Positions 44,259-55,167 of a stretch of DNA of 64,000 bases are shown here, piece after piece. Every line of letters starts with the position of its first letter. Within the stretch, counting starts at the first letter, position 1. Below the pieces are notes generated by a model. The model ran no database searches. It worked only from the letters and a program-made list of their open reading frames with translations, and had not been told where the DNA came from. Position numbers and translations under genes: made by a program. Source of the stretch: Flectonema sp. DT1601 (lineage: Eukaryota; Euglenozoa; Diplonemea; Diplonemida; Diplonemidae). The stretch is taken from assembly GCA_964019425.1 (NCBI GenBank), contig OZ025811.1:124001-188000 (forward strand). The letters run 5' to 3'.

Positions 44259-47200
44259 TTTTATGTGTTATTTGTTGTTCGTATTCCACTTAGAAAATGT
44301 GTTGGTTTATTCGCTTACATCAACTATACTAAGAATCAGTATCGCATGTGTTTTGTTGGCAATAATGAAATAATTTATAATATGATGAGATGAACTGAAG
44401 AAATCAAAAAGATGCTGAACACAACAACATGGAACCTAACAAATACAAGCCTTATACACAAATAAGAAAATAAGTTTTTTTCTTTTTTTGAGGGGGGAGT
44501 GGGTAAGGGAAAAAAAAAAAAAAAAAAAAAAAAAATAGCGTTTATTTTCACAAGTTGAATGTATGGATGTTGTTACTGAAGCAAAAGTGTTGTCATTCAA
44601 AGCTAACGATAATACTCATGATGTTTTTTTTTTTTTTTTTTTTTTCGTATTAATTTGATCATTTGTTTTATATAATTTGCTTTGATTTCGCAGCTAACCA
44701 CACAAACGAGATCCCGTTCTCATAACGTACACGTAGAGAGTTCCTATGAGCAAACGCACTGACAAAGCTGATTATTAACAACAAAAAAGACAATATAAAT
44801 TATAATAATAAAAAATTCAAAAACAAACAATACCGAAAAACAAGGAAAGAACAGCATATAATGGAAAGACATATCACGAGTGACAAATTAATGTCTGTTT
44901 GGCAGCAGGCAGCGCTGCTAGTGAAGTGGTTGGGAGGCACATATCGCGCCAACTGACAAAAACAATTTTTTAAAAAAAAAGAAACTTTTGAAAAAATTTC
45001 TGACTCATACAACAGGAATACTTTTTTACCCGATTGGTATCGCAAATTAAATAAAAACCGGCCGAAAACTACATTGAACATAAGCAATTAGCCAATTAGC
45101 ATAACCTTTATGGTTTCGGGCTTGCGCATTAACTGAAAAAGGTAAAAAAAAAAAAAAAAAAAAAAAAACACAAATTCAATTTTTGTTCCGTTAAAGGTTT
45201 TTTAAATAAATATTGTAAAGTGTACATTCACAATTTAAAAAAAAAAGAAATTGTTTCGCAGCAAAAAAACAAAAAGATAGAAACAATACCAATAAAAAAA
45301 ATAAAAAAAAAATGTAAATGGAATTCAAAATAATATCTGACTTGAAGAACGAAAAGAGAGATTGAAACTGAAACAACGACTAATAACATTTTTAATATCT
45401 AATCTGAAGAAGCTCACGGGTTACCAGTTATTCGGTACCACAACTATGTTCGTGTATAAAGCTAGTATTAATGGTTATCAGTCAAAAGTTAGTTAGTTAG
45501 CAAATCGTTAAAAATATATCAAGGCTAAAAAAAAAAAAAAAAAAGTTTTTCAGTCGATGAAAAAAAATAAATAAATCCCAGACTCTGACAAGAATACCCC
45601 TGGGATAATGCAGCGACATGCCATGCCGCCTTCTTGCATTTTTTGTTTACTCCCCCAAAAATTGGTATCGCAAAAAAAAAAAAAAAAAAAAAATTAATAA
45701 AAACAATTTTAATACTACTCAAAGAGAAATGAATTTCGAACGACGCACCACCTGAAAAAAATAAAAAAGAGGCTTACAGAGTAGAGCAAGCTTAAATAAA
45801 TCCTTATGGATTTCACTGACATGGATAGGGACGACACCACAATTGTAAACAGAGAGCAGCACAAGATCAAAAAAAAAAAAAAAAAAAAAAGAATAACTAT
45901 ATTGAAGGAAGTCTGTTCCACACCTTCATCAATGGCACTCAAGGAGTCACACGACTTAACACAAATAAAATTTCGATTCTGAACGTAGTATCGCAATGGA
46001 ATCTGAAAATAGGGACAAATTGATTCTTTTTTTTTTTGGGTCCTACGCATTGAAAGGAAAACAAAAAGAACAGATGGGGGGGGAAATTTGTGTGAGCAAA
46101 CTCATACAGGACATAAACACATTGTATTGTATCAAAGTTAACTAACATAGAGAGATACGTTCAACTACCACTAATTCCTTATTGCGATGTTTAAGATCAC
46201 AAAACACAGCTTGAAATGCCAAGCTGCTGAAAAACATTTCATATATAATTATGTTGTACAGTACAATGTACTTCAAAAAAAAAAAAAAAAAAAAAAAAAA
46301 ACGCAAAGCTAAGAATAAAGCAACCCTGACCCGTATGGCATGATGATTGTAATCCTACACTTAAAGAAAATACGTTGCTAAAGACATTCTAGCCTCCGCT
46401 TAAGTTCCCTGATGAGCCCACACAGCATCTTTAGAACTCCATCAGAAGAAACCTAATGTGAATGACCAATGTGGGGTGGAGCAGGGATGATAAACAACAA
46501 AGGAAAAACCACCTCCAATACAATTCTGAGAACTTATATTCTCATTAATCGCGCAGGGTGAGTGTCGATGTCAGGTTATTTTAATTCCATCCTAAGAAAG
46601 ATTATTAGGAGATCAAAAGCAAAGGAGAGAATAACAAACAGTTCTATGTGGACATAATGCACAAACAGTCACTGTGAATACGGTCTTTGACAGCAACAAA
46701 CAGGCTGTGAATCCAACGGCTAATCATCGCAAAAAAAGAGAAAAAAAAAACTGACGAAACTGCAGACAAATATCAATGAGTTCGAAAGGTCGACAACGCA
46801 CAAAAACTAGGCGCTGCGAGTCCAATAAGAATCGGAGTTTAGAAAATGTGAATTTCCCTTCGCGTGATGTCACACGAGAATATGAAGGAAAGGTGTGTTA
46901 ACTTATGTGTCATTAAAGAAAGATACATTAAGTAGAAAAGCAACAGGTGAATGCCTCAGAGTGCGTATCACATAACGAGTCTAGGTTGTCACTTCAGATG
47001 CAATCACCGCATCAGCAATGAACTATAATTCCGAAGAATAACTACACCACTACTCTGTAGTGAAGTACCTCTACTAAGAATTGCTGCTTGAGATAAAGAC
47101 AAGTAGGCGATACACCAGCTTGCTACCTACTGTAGGAGATGTAGAACAGGGAAAGATGACAAAAAAAAAAAAAAAAAAAAAAAAACCAGTGTCAGCCTTT

Positions 47201-47730
47201 TTTTGGTGATCTCTAAACTGATCGCCACCACCTTATTCGGCAACACCTTCAAGCAAAGCAAAGATTAAGTTTTGAAGACCTTTGAGAGGGATACAGTCCC
47301 TCTCAATATAATTAAAAAAGGAAAGAAAACAATCACATCCATGATCTGTTGTATTGATTACTACATTACATTAGTTAGGCCACAGATACAGTGGAAGTTT
47401 TTATTGTTAGGCTAGCGCAAAAAAAAAAAAAAAAGAAATTATATTATATTATATTATTCTTAACCAAAAAGAGAAATTTTTTTTTTAAACAAATTTTTTT
47501 AAAACAAAAATCGTTTTAAAATCGAAAAAATATTCCAAAAAAAAAAAAAAAAAAAAGCAATCCAAAAAAGACAAACAATTAGGAAAACTGCTGTTTGTGA
47601 GGAAAGCCCCTCTTCTTATGATTGCCAGGCAATTTCTGCTGTTTCGGTAAAGTCCAAAAAAAAAGAAACAAGAATAATTAAACAGAAAGACGAGTACAAT
47701 GTTGCACATAAAAAGAAGACCCGTGACCTA
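44259..47730. other. 3.5-kb gene-poor spacer with A/T tracts
   Basis: No convincing gene is seen. It contains at least eight A or T tracts of about 17-30 bases (for example near 44,508, 44,625, 45,145, 46,275 and 47,160) and a 10-bp perfect hairpin at 47,282. Open frames contain poly-Phe runs or are short. Confidence 0.6.
47282..47306. repeat. 10-bp perfect hairpin
   Basis: TTGAGAGGGA and TCCCTCTCAA are exact complements with the loop TACAG. It lies in the 3' flank of the RhoGEF gene. Confidence 0.9.
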
Positions 47731-50700
47731 CTAAGTTTCAGCCTTCCTCGTAACTTCAAGACTCTGAGCCTGTAAACCTTGATAACAAGGATTACATACT
47801 TTCAATGGAGTTGTAGGATCCAGTCGAGGAAGTATTGTTTTGTGTGGTGAACAAGCGCCGCAAACAGCTCCACAACAAGACCAACAAACTTCTTTTCTTC
47901 GAAGGATTGTGAAACGAGAATCACAAACATAACAACACGTTGCTCTGGATTCTTCAGGAGGATTATGTTCCGGGTTTTTAGTGATGTCAGCAGCTAGTCG
48001 GACAGTAACTCCTCTCAACTCTTCATAACACTCGTAGCAAACAGAACCTTTGACACCAGGACTCGTGTAATATGTTTTGCTAACGCAAGGTTTGCAAAAT
48101 AACTTTCCACAAGCCTTGCAGTTCTGTTTTCCCGATAGAATTGAAAAGTTTTTACAACAAGAGCTGCATTCGTTCCCAGCATCTTCTGGGATAGCAGCAG
48201 TGACTCCATCAAGTGCTGTACCACCAGTTCGTTCTCGATGAAGTCTAATTGTCTTATCAATTATAAATAACCAATCTTCCATACTATTGTCTCCACTATT
48301 ACTTATTGTGTCAGAACTCTCTTTGTGGAATTGTTTTACTACAAAGCTTTTTACTGTACTAATAATTCTCATTGCGCTGTCACCTTCTGGTTCAACTTTC
48401 ATATGTAATAATGGAAGCATTTTACGAAAATAGAGTTTCTTACCAATTACTTCACTGCAGTATATCAGTACATCAGTAAATAGGATAAACCGATAGGCAC
48501 GATGACCCCATCCACCTTTTGCATGTTTTTTTCTAAAAAGACCAGAAAGTACCAACTTGCGACCTGGTTTTGCGAGTGTTGGTTTGTTCGGACCAATAAA
48601 ACGATTCTGAAAACTTAATATCATGCTTGAGTTTTCTATATCTTTATCACCACTTGTGAGTCCACCACTTGGGCTTGGAAACGATCCGTCAAAAGAACTC
48701 GCATCAGGTAAGTCAGCCATCGTGAATAAATCAGACATTGTACCTCCAGGTGATCCAGAAAGTAATGATTTTCTTCTGAATATCGCAGGGCTACCTTCAG
48801 ACTGTCTAGAGACAAGGGATTCTATTCTCTCTCTCCTGTCATGTGGAAATGGAAACGGTCCTTTTACACTACAAAAGGAACCTCCGTTTGCAGTTGTTCT
48901 ACTTTGGTGTCTACTTATGGATGGGGATGGTTCTCCTTCTCGTTCTTCACAGAGACCGTTGAAGCAGAGTCGACAGACTTGAACCATTTCTTTTTCATTT
49001 ATCGACGGTAGGAAGAATTTATGATTCGCACAATCCCTACACACAATACAACCACAGTGATAGCAGTGATGTTTTCTTCTAAAAAGATTAAATGCTCTTT
49101 CACAAACAGCACACGTACTAGTCGAAGCATTGAATGCCCAAACAGGAGCAAGTGGTTGTCTATGCCATTGGGGATTCTCTTTTCGAACAACATCTGACGT
49201 CGATAGGATGTCAGCTGTCCAGCTGACCTTCTCTTCAAAAGTATTTGAGAATACAACAAAACTAACTTTAGGACTCTTAATCATCCATGCGTGTTTTAAG
49301 TTAGGCTGGTCTTCCATGTCAAGAAGGTCAACGTTCTCAAGTTGCATAACATGTTTACAACGTCCATTTGTTACGTAAATTAATATGTCTGAGAATAAAT
49401 AAAAAACACATCTCTTGTGTTGACCAGATCTACAGATGCGAGTTAGAGTCCCAGATCGGAGGAGTTTTCTACCCTTTGCGATTAAATTGAAGTCTGAATC
49501 TCGAAAGACAATATTATCAGAAAGAGTTTTTAACTTTTCGTGATTGTGTTTTGTTGCAACAGATTCATCGACCAATTGATTCAACTCAGTTATTCTTGAA
49601 ATCGCTTCTTCGATTCTTATCGCAGTTGGAGCGCTGTGAGTCTTCGGGAATGGAATATGTTCACGAATCTTCTTAAGTAGTAATGAATATCTAAGCATTC
49701 TCTGAATTGGTGTTATGAGTAAATCAGATAAATCAAATTCACAAGTATTTCCTGACATTACAACTTCTTCGCAGGCTTTTTCAAAGGCTGGGAGTTGCTT
49801 GAACCTGGTGTGGGCATCTCTTGCAGAATCAAAGTTATTTGCATACTGACTGTAGGCAAAGTGAACTAAAGGAACAACCAGTTGTAGTAACTCTCCGATA
49901 TCAGTTGACTCTTCAAGTACGCTAAGTCCTAAGGGTTTACAGAATAGCTCTTGAGTAAGTTTGTTTTTATTGTTTGAAATTGCTGCAAAAATAGTAGTCG
50001 CTTCTGTGCTTGTGAATCCAATCTGTTGAGCGAAGGATACGAATTCTTCAAAATCGATAATTCCGTTTTTATCTGTATCGATTTTATTGAATACCTGACG
50101 ACCTTCACCCAATTTCATTACTTCCTTACACCATCTCATGAATAGACCATCAGCTGTTGTGATGCTTTCTAATTCATCGTAACGAATAGAACCGTCTTGA
50201 TCGACGTCAAGTTCGTGAAATACACGAGCAGTTGCTTCGTTGCTTAACAATAATGTTTTAGTGCAGTAAGCCCAAAATTCTTCTCTCGATATCCCACCAT
50301 CCTCATTCGCGTCTAAGATTCGAAAAACAGCTGCTGCGCCACCTCTTGAGGTTACTTGATCTTTAAAAAAACTCATCAGAAGTTGTAACTCTTCCAATCC
50401 TCTTCTTTTTGATAGCAATTCCTTGAAAGTTGCTTCCGAAGGAACCTGAACCGCTCGTTTTCGTTCTTTTTTTTTCTTAGTGACTTTAGTTTCTTCCTCA
50501 TATGGCCACTGAATGATCCAGCCACCGTTGTCAAGTCTCATTCGATGTTTTTGATGTTTTTCTAATCCTCCCAAAAGGGCAGAGTGGATTCTAATTAACG
50601 CGGGAATGTTACCAAATATCAGAGCTGCATCAGATGCCCTCCTATCGTCTCTTGCAATGATCGGTTGAATGGCTGGTTGAAAATACTTAACAACCATCCG

Positions 50701-52056
50701 AAGTTGTAGAACAAACGTTCTTTCTGTTTCTAAAAGCTCAGCCATGGCTAAAGTGAGTCTTTCTGTTGGTAGTGCAGGTCCTGCTTGGATGTCTGTTGAT
50801 GCATCGTTTCCTTTGTTTAGGAGATGTCTTCTTCTAAGGAGTTGAACAACATCGTGGAATGATTGAAGTTTAAAAACGTCTTCAGGTTTTTGTTCTTTCT
50901 TAAACCGTCCTGATTCAATCGCTTGTTTTAAAAACTTCCAGGCGTTAACATTATCAGCTGGTGTTGGTTGGAGTGCATGTTTTCGACGACGAACTTCCTG
51001 AACAGTTCGTATAAAACGCTGCCTGTCTTCTTCTGATTTCATTACAGAGTGGTAGTCTGATCGAGTCATTCCCCTTCTAATATTGTGAACATTTCTTCTC
51101 AGAAATCGCCATCTCTTTTGTGGTCGAGTACCATGCACTTCAGAGTCTTCATCATCACTACTACTACTGGAGTCACTAAATGACTCGATGTTGATTTCTG
51201 GTATCGGTATTGGAGCTTCTAAGAATGAAGGTATTGGAGCAGCAGCGTAGTGAGTCATATTTATGACGGGTTTCTTTTGTCCGTCTGTGAAGGATACTTT
51301 TCGTTTGTTAGGTTCTCGGTAATTACCTGCCAAACTGCTGTTCAAATTAAAACTTGAATCGTAATTGAGTTGACCAGAAACATTTACAACAACACTCTCA
51401 GGAGGGCTGTCAGAACTTGACTGAGATAGCATGCTTGGAGACGACACTGAAGCTGACGAGTTGCAATGCTCAACTGGAGGAGGTGGTGTTGGTGGTGGTG
51501 GTGGTGTTGGTGGTGGAGGATGCTCGTGTTTCATAACTGAATTTTGTGGAACTCTTGCAGCCAAAGCTTCTGAACTTTTCTCATGTTTGGTAGCTGAGGT
51601 TATGAGATCCCAAAGTGGATCTCTCTCACAGATGATTTTTATTGTCCAGTTGGGTAGTTCGTGAATCCCACCGTTATCCAATTCGATAACTGTTTTGGTT
51701 TCACTTTTCTTGACGACAGTTCCTTCATCCCCAGGTTGAATTGTGTCACCACTTCCGGTACATATTTTGTGAAGAACAATTGCTTTATCTCTCATATTTC
51801 GATATTGGATTCGTTTTTGTAATTTAGGAACTTGCAAGTCTTGACCTGAAGAGTAAGGTGCCTTTGTCTTAGGTTTGCGAAACATTGCTTCCCCTGATCC
51901 AAATCCCGTTATTATCCTTGGCTCTGTATTTCCTTTCAGCGCATAATGTTTAGCGTCTGGCAATCCTTTACTCGTTGATCCCAGCCCGCTGAACATTTTG
52001 GCTACTTGTTGAACATGTACCACACGCCCTTGACGTTGGCCCTTGCCGTCTCCCAT
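47731..52056 (-). CDS. RhoGEF with EF-hands inside the DH domain, PH and three FYVE fingers
   Basis: The preferred start is ATG 52,056 (1,441 residues), because an acceptor-like TTACTATTTCACAG separates it from the more distal ATG at 52,107. Order of parts: a small SH3-like region (about 90-145), a Pro-rich run near 180-195, an acidic/basic disordered region, and then a DH domain. The DH starts with MAELLETERTFVLQLRMVV near 440 and ends with DLLITPIQRMLRYSLLLKKI near 780-797. Between IFGNIPALIRIHSALLGGLE and VVPLVHFAYSQYANNF lie about 220 extra residues with three canonical EF-hand loops: DANEDGGISREE, DVDQDGSIRYDE and DTDKNGIIDFEE. A PH domain follows (about 855-955), then FYVE 1 with RRKHHCYHCG (PI3P type), a second PH domain, and two further FYVE-like fingers with changed basic motifs. 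It should activate a Rho/Rac GTPase at endosomal membranes. Confidence 0.9.
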   Translation of the reverse strand: MGDGKGQRQGRVVHVQQVAKMFSGLGSTSKGLPDAKHYALKGNTEPRIITGFGSGEAMFRKPKTKAPYSSGQDLQVPKLQKRIQYRNMRDKAIVLHKICTGSGDTIQPGDEGTVVKKSETKTVIELDNGGIHELPNWTIKIICERDPLWDLITSATKHEKSSEALAARVPQNSVMKHEHPPPPTPPPPPTPPPPVEHCNSSASVSSPSMLSQSSSDSPPESVVVNVSGQLNYDSSFNLNSSLAGNYREPNKRKVSFTDGQKKPVINMTHYAAAPIPSFLEAPIPIPEINIESFSDSSSSSDDEDSEVHGTRPQKRWRFLRRNVHNIRRGMTRSDYHSVMKSEEDRQRFIRTVQEVRRRKHALQPTPADNVNAWKFLKQAIESGRFKKEQKPEDVFKLQSFHDVVQLLRRRHLLNKGNDASTDIQAGPALPTERLTLAMAELLETERTFVLQLRMVVKYFQPAIQPIIARDDRRASDAALIFGNIPALIRIHSALLGGLEKHQKHRMRLDNGGWIIQWPYEEETKVTKKKKERKRAVQVPSEATFKELLSKRRGLEELQLLMSFFKDQVTSRGGAAAVFRILDANEDGGISREEFWAYCTKTLLLSNEATARVFHELDVDQDGSIRYDELESITTADGLFMRWCKEVMKLGEGRQVFNKIDTDKNGIIDFEEFVSFAQQIGFTSTEATTIFAAISNNKNKLTQELFCKPLGLSVLEESTDIGELLQLVVPLVHFAYSQYANNFDSARDAHTRFKQLPAFEKACEEVVMSGNTCEFDLSDLLITPIQRMLRYSLLLKKIREHIPFPKTHSAPTAIRIEEAISRITELNQLVDESVATKHNHEKLKTLSDNIVFRDSDFNLIAKGRKLLRSGTLTRICRSGQHKRCVFYLFSDILIYVTNGRCKHVMQLENVDLLDMEDQPNLKHAWMIKSPKVSFVVFSNTFEEKVSWTADILSTSDVVRKENPQWHRQPLAPVWAFNASTSTCAVCERAFNLFRRKHHCYHCGCIVCRDCANHKFFLPSINEKEMVQVCRLCFNGLCEEREGEPSPSISRHQSRTTANGGSFCSVKGPFPFPHDRRERIESLVSRQSEGSPAIFRRKSLLSGSPGGTMSDLFTMADLPDASSFDGSFPSPSGGLTSGDKDIENSSMILSFQNRFIGPNKPTLAKPGRKLVLSGLFRKKHAKGGWGHRAYRFILFTDVLIYCSEVIGKKLYFRKMLPLLHMKVEPEGDSAMRIISTVKSFVVKQFHKESSDTISNSGDNSMEDWLFIIDKTIRLHRERTGGTALDGVTAAIPEDAGNECSSCCKNFSILSGKQNCKACGKLFCKPCVSKTYYTSPGVKGSVCYECYEELRGVTVRLAADITKNPEHNPPEESRATCCYVCDSRFTILRRKEVCWSCCGAVCGACSPHKTILPRLDPTTPLKVCNPCYQGLQAQSLEVTRKAET

Positions 52057-52326
52057 GTGAGCATGGGAGGGTTCTGTGAAATAGTAATGACATATAACAA
52101 CTCTCAATTACTTTGATAATTAGATAAAAGACCCCTACCGTATGAGATTATAAGTTCCTGAGTAAGTAAAAATAACTAAAAAAGTAACACAAGAAATTCA
52201 ATCTATTTCAGCATCCCAAGCGGGTTACTTCTTTTGTTTTTTTTTGAAAATGTTTTTTTTTTTTTTTTTTTTTTTCCCTCATTCACCTAACATGTGATTC
52301 ATATGTCCGTTACTAAGGCAACAGTC

Positions 52327-52788
52327 TTACTCTTCCTTCTTCCAGGTCTTGCGGGACTTACGGGTGGTGAGTCTCTTCAATCTCTGGGCGCGGGCCTTGC
52401 ATGCCTATTTAGTGAAGTGTTGATTGTTAATTCAATCAAGAAGTGATAAAGCAGTCACACAAATAGCAAATTCACATACGGTTCTAAGGTCCTTACGTCC
52501 GGAACGGGCGACATGGGCACCAGTTCTAAGAGCTCTCTTGACGGAGGTGATACCGACCTTGTCCTTTCCGGCGAAGGTAAGCTCAACTCCCTCAGCTCCG
52601 AGCTGAAGGCCAACAGCCTTGGAGTGAACAATTCCAGAGTGCTTGAAGCTTGATCTGGCGGTCAAGTTAAGAGCCTCAGACGAGAGGACAGTTCTCTCCT
52701 TACCACGGCCGTATCTCTGCTTCTTAAGGAAAGCGTTGTTTCCCTTAATCACTCTCCAGCACAAGTCAGCGGACGCCTGTTGGGACAT
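52327..52788 (-). CDS. 60S ribosomal protein eL28
   Basis: Two exons, 52788-52480 and 52404-52327, with a 75-bp intron (donor GTATGT, acceptor AAATAG), give 128 residues, close to the usual length. eL28 belongs to the large ribosomal subunit of most eukaryotes. Supporting stretches are CWRVIKGNNAFLKKQ, ALNLTARSSFKHSGIVHSKA and ALRTGAHVARSGRKDLRT, followed in exon 2 by KARAQRLKRLTTRKSRKTWK. The basic tail lies wholly in exon 2. Without splicing the frame would end in a hydrophobic, non-ribosomal tail. Codon use is biased towards C/G endings, as in eL42 and the SCP2 gene. TTTTCCTAAAACAG lies 23 bases before the ATG. Confidence 0.93.
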
Positions 52789-53603
52789 TTTTGAATCGAT
52801 TAGTAGATCAACTGTTTTAGGAAAATTATTTAATTAAAACTTTTATAATGTCACTACTCTAAGTGTTCCTAAATATTATCATAATTGACATCCTAGAGAA
52901 CGAAGGGTGATAACACTCAAGGTCACTACTACTGACTCAAGTTTGTTTTGTCTTGTCCATTGATTCGAACCTCTCTATTGGAGATAATTGAGTCATACGC
53001 TAACCTATTGGCATACAATAGGAGTCGTCTTCTTCAATACTTCACAGAGGATAGGAGGCAACAACACATATAATCTACTCTGCTCAACTGTGTAAGAACG
53101 AAGAGCGAACCGCACACAGCAAGTTATACCAGTGAGGAAACTGGATATCTCTCTTCTATTTCTTGCCAAACGGCCCAGTAGCACCCTCTTTTAAGTAATA
53201 AAACGGTAAGCTATAAAAATAGAATTTTGTTTCCCCTGCTTTTTTTTTTCCACACGAATTTAGAAAAAAAAAAAAAAAAAAAAAAAAAAAGGCCTTTAGA
53301 AAGGCCTGCCGGGCCTGCAATAATTTTTGCTGTGATTCGCACTTTCTTTTTACCCGTCAAAAATTTGGAAAAGCGTTGTCTTCTTTTTTTTTTGATAACT
53401 ATAAATGAGAATTGAAAAGAGAAAAAAACAAAAGACGAAGAATGAATTGTACATAGGGAGAGGAATGCAAGTTCCAAGGCAGTTACTAAGGGGCATGGAG
53501 AACGCAATGTTTTTTTTTTTTTGTTTTGTTTTTTTTTGCCCCAGAAAAATTTTGATATTTGATAATGCGGGTTATTTTTACTACAGTTCTGAAACCTTGA
53601 GAA
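52789..53603. other. spacer
   Basis: These 815 bases hold no convincing gene. An A tract of about 27 ends at 53,290 and runs directly into a 7-bp inverted repeat (GGCCTTT AG AAAGGCC, 53,291-53,306). T tracts lie near 53,381 and 53,511. Confidence 0.6.
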
Positions 53604-54782
53604 CTACGATGTTTTCATTACGAGGTCTACTTGACCTGATCGTCTTATTAGAACAACACCAGCACCGTTACCATGATTCTGATAATTAGAAGATGAGAAT
53701 ACAGTAATTACTTTACTTGATTGCGATACTCGTAGTCCTGATCGTTTCTCTTGATGAGCTCGGATCATTAGGTCGAAGTTGTACCGCTCAAGAAATGTCT
53801 CAACAGCTAGTGAAGAGAATGCAACTGTTTGACCTCCGCGTTCTCCGTGACTGAATCCGTTGATATCAACTTCTGTATTTTTTGGATCTCGGATGGGATC
53901 TGACCACAGCAAGTCAAATGCTTGAATAAACTGCTGTTCTTTCAGTCCCTTAACACTTGGATCCGCTTTACTTATCTCAGCAGAAGTCTCAAGTGAAAAC
54001 AATGAGCCATATCTTGGAAAATTCTTAGCCTCTAAAATACTCATTCGAGACTCTTGTCCTGAAAGGCCTCTTTCTGTTTTATTATCAGGTCGCGGGATTC
54101 CTCCATGAGCACAGAATACTTTGTTATCAATAATACCAACGAGTGGTAAATACTTGAATGTACTGCAAGCTGTATTGAATACTTCTTCTCCTTCGCTGAA
54201 TCCGTACATGATTTTGCATTGAGTTCGAAAGCTGCCAGCTCCGTATGTATTCTCATCGCCACAAACAGCAGGATCTTCGTGATTTCCACGAAGTAATATA
54301 ATATTGTTCGGTGCTAGGATTTTAAGTGAAAACAAAAGCAGACAACATTCTACACCGAAAGGACCTCTGTCTATGTAGTCTCCAAGGCATACGATTCGAT
54401 AGGGGTTTTGTGTTATGTCGAAAGGTATAAGTTGTTTTATAAAGTAAGCAAGGTCTCCAAAATTACCATGGATATCACCTATGACCCAGGCATCTGACTC
54501 GATATGCATTACTGTTGGTTCGTTTGCGAATACCTTTTCTGCTTCGCAGAATATTACCTTCGCTGCTTCTGCGTTTAAGTGATTTCGAAATTCGTCTTTC
54601 TCTGAGTCATAGTTACTTAGTAGGAAGTTAATCACATTTCTCGCTGCCTCAGTCGCCTCATCAGACTGTCTTTGTTTTGTTTCATTTAGAGCAATAAATT
54701 CTGAAATGTCTTCCAACACCGCACTTCCTTTTCTCTCGCTGTTTTCTAGTCCTGGACATCGTCGTTTTGTGGGTGATAGCAT
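53604..54782 (-). CDS. PPP-family serine/threonine protein phosphatase
   Basis: The start is taken at ATG 54,782, two bases after the acceptor-like TTATTACTTTACAG; the upstream ATG at 54,833 would read through it. This gives 392 residues. All metal-binding and catalytic motifs of the PP1/PP2A/PP2B superfamily are present: GDIHG, GDYIDRG, GNHE with the catalytic His, and AHGG, followed by LLWSDP and a final IRAHQ. The enzyme removes phosphate from Ser/Thr using two metal ions. The stretch FSHGERGGQTVAFS replaces the usual RGxGxxFG segment, so it is a divergent member rather than classical PP1. The first 80 residues are a helical, charged extension. There is no EF-hand or calmodulin site. Confidence 0.93.
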   Translation of the reverse strand: MLSPTKRRCPGLENSERKGSAVLEDISEFIALNETKQRQSDEATEAARNVINFLLSNYDSEKDEFRNHLNAEAAKVIFCEAEKVFANEPTVMHIESDAWVIGDIHGNFGDLAYFIKQLIPFDITQNPYRIVCLGDYIDRGPFGVECCLLLFSLKILAPNNIILLRGNHEDPAVCGDENTYGAGSFRTQCKIMYGFSEGEEVFNTACSTFKYLPLVGIIDNKVFCAHGGIPRPDNKTERGLSGQESRMSILEAKNFPRYGSLFSLETSAEISKADPSVKGLKEQQFIQAFDLLWSDPIRDPKNTEVDINGFSHGERGGQTVAFSSLAVETFLERYNFDLMIRAHQEKRSGLRVSQSSKVITVFSSSNYQNHGNGAGVVLIRRSGQVDLVMKTS

Positions 54783-55167
54783 TCCTGTAAAGTAATAAGT
54801 TGAATTAAAAATATTAGTTGAAATAAGGTTCATACCTCTTGATTTGATATTTTAGTTAATAATTACTTGAAGGGAGGAAGGAACTGAAGAACTAACAGAA
54901 GATTAAGCTCATCATAGAATAGCAGCCTACTTGAGGGGGGAAAATACGATTGTTGATATTCATATCGAATTCAATAACTTTATCCAAACAGAGAACTACC
55001 AGCAGAATATTAATTCCGAAACGCCTATGAAGGGCGATACGTACAAACTGATAAAGTGATAACAACTACCTGACCTGACTACAGATACCTCTAGTCACCT
55101 TAGTTTATAACAGTTGCCTGCTAAGAGGCAAGTTAAACTGAATTCAACGAATAGCATTTTAGGACGT
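54783..55167. other. spacer
   Basis: These 385 bases between the phosphatase start and the stop of the next gene hold no gene or repeat that I recognise. Confidence 0.5.

Noticed and set aside
46409-46455. Second CTGATGAG ... GAAACC pair resembling a hammerhead core
   Set aside because: The blocks are 30 bases apart with no pairing stems around them.
52057-52107. Upstream ATG that would add 17 residues to the RhoGEF
   Set aside because: An acceptor-like TTACTATTTCACAG lies between it and the preferred ATG, so these codons are probably removed before translation.
54783-54833. Upstream ATG that would add 17 residues to the phosphatase
   Set aside because: TTATTACTTTACAG lies directly before the preferred ATG, and the extra residues are AT-rich and unlike the protein.
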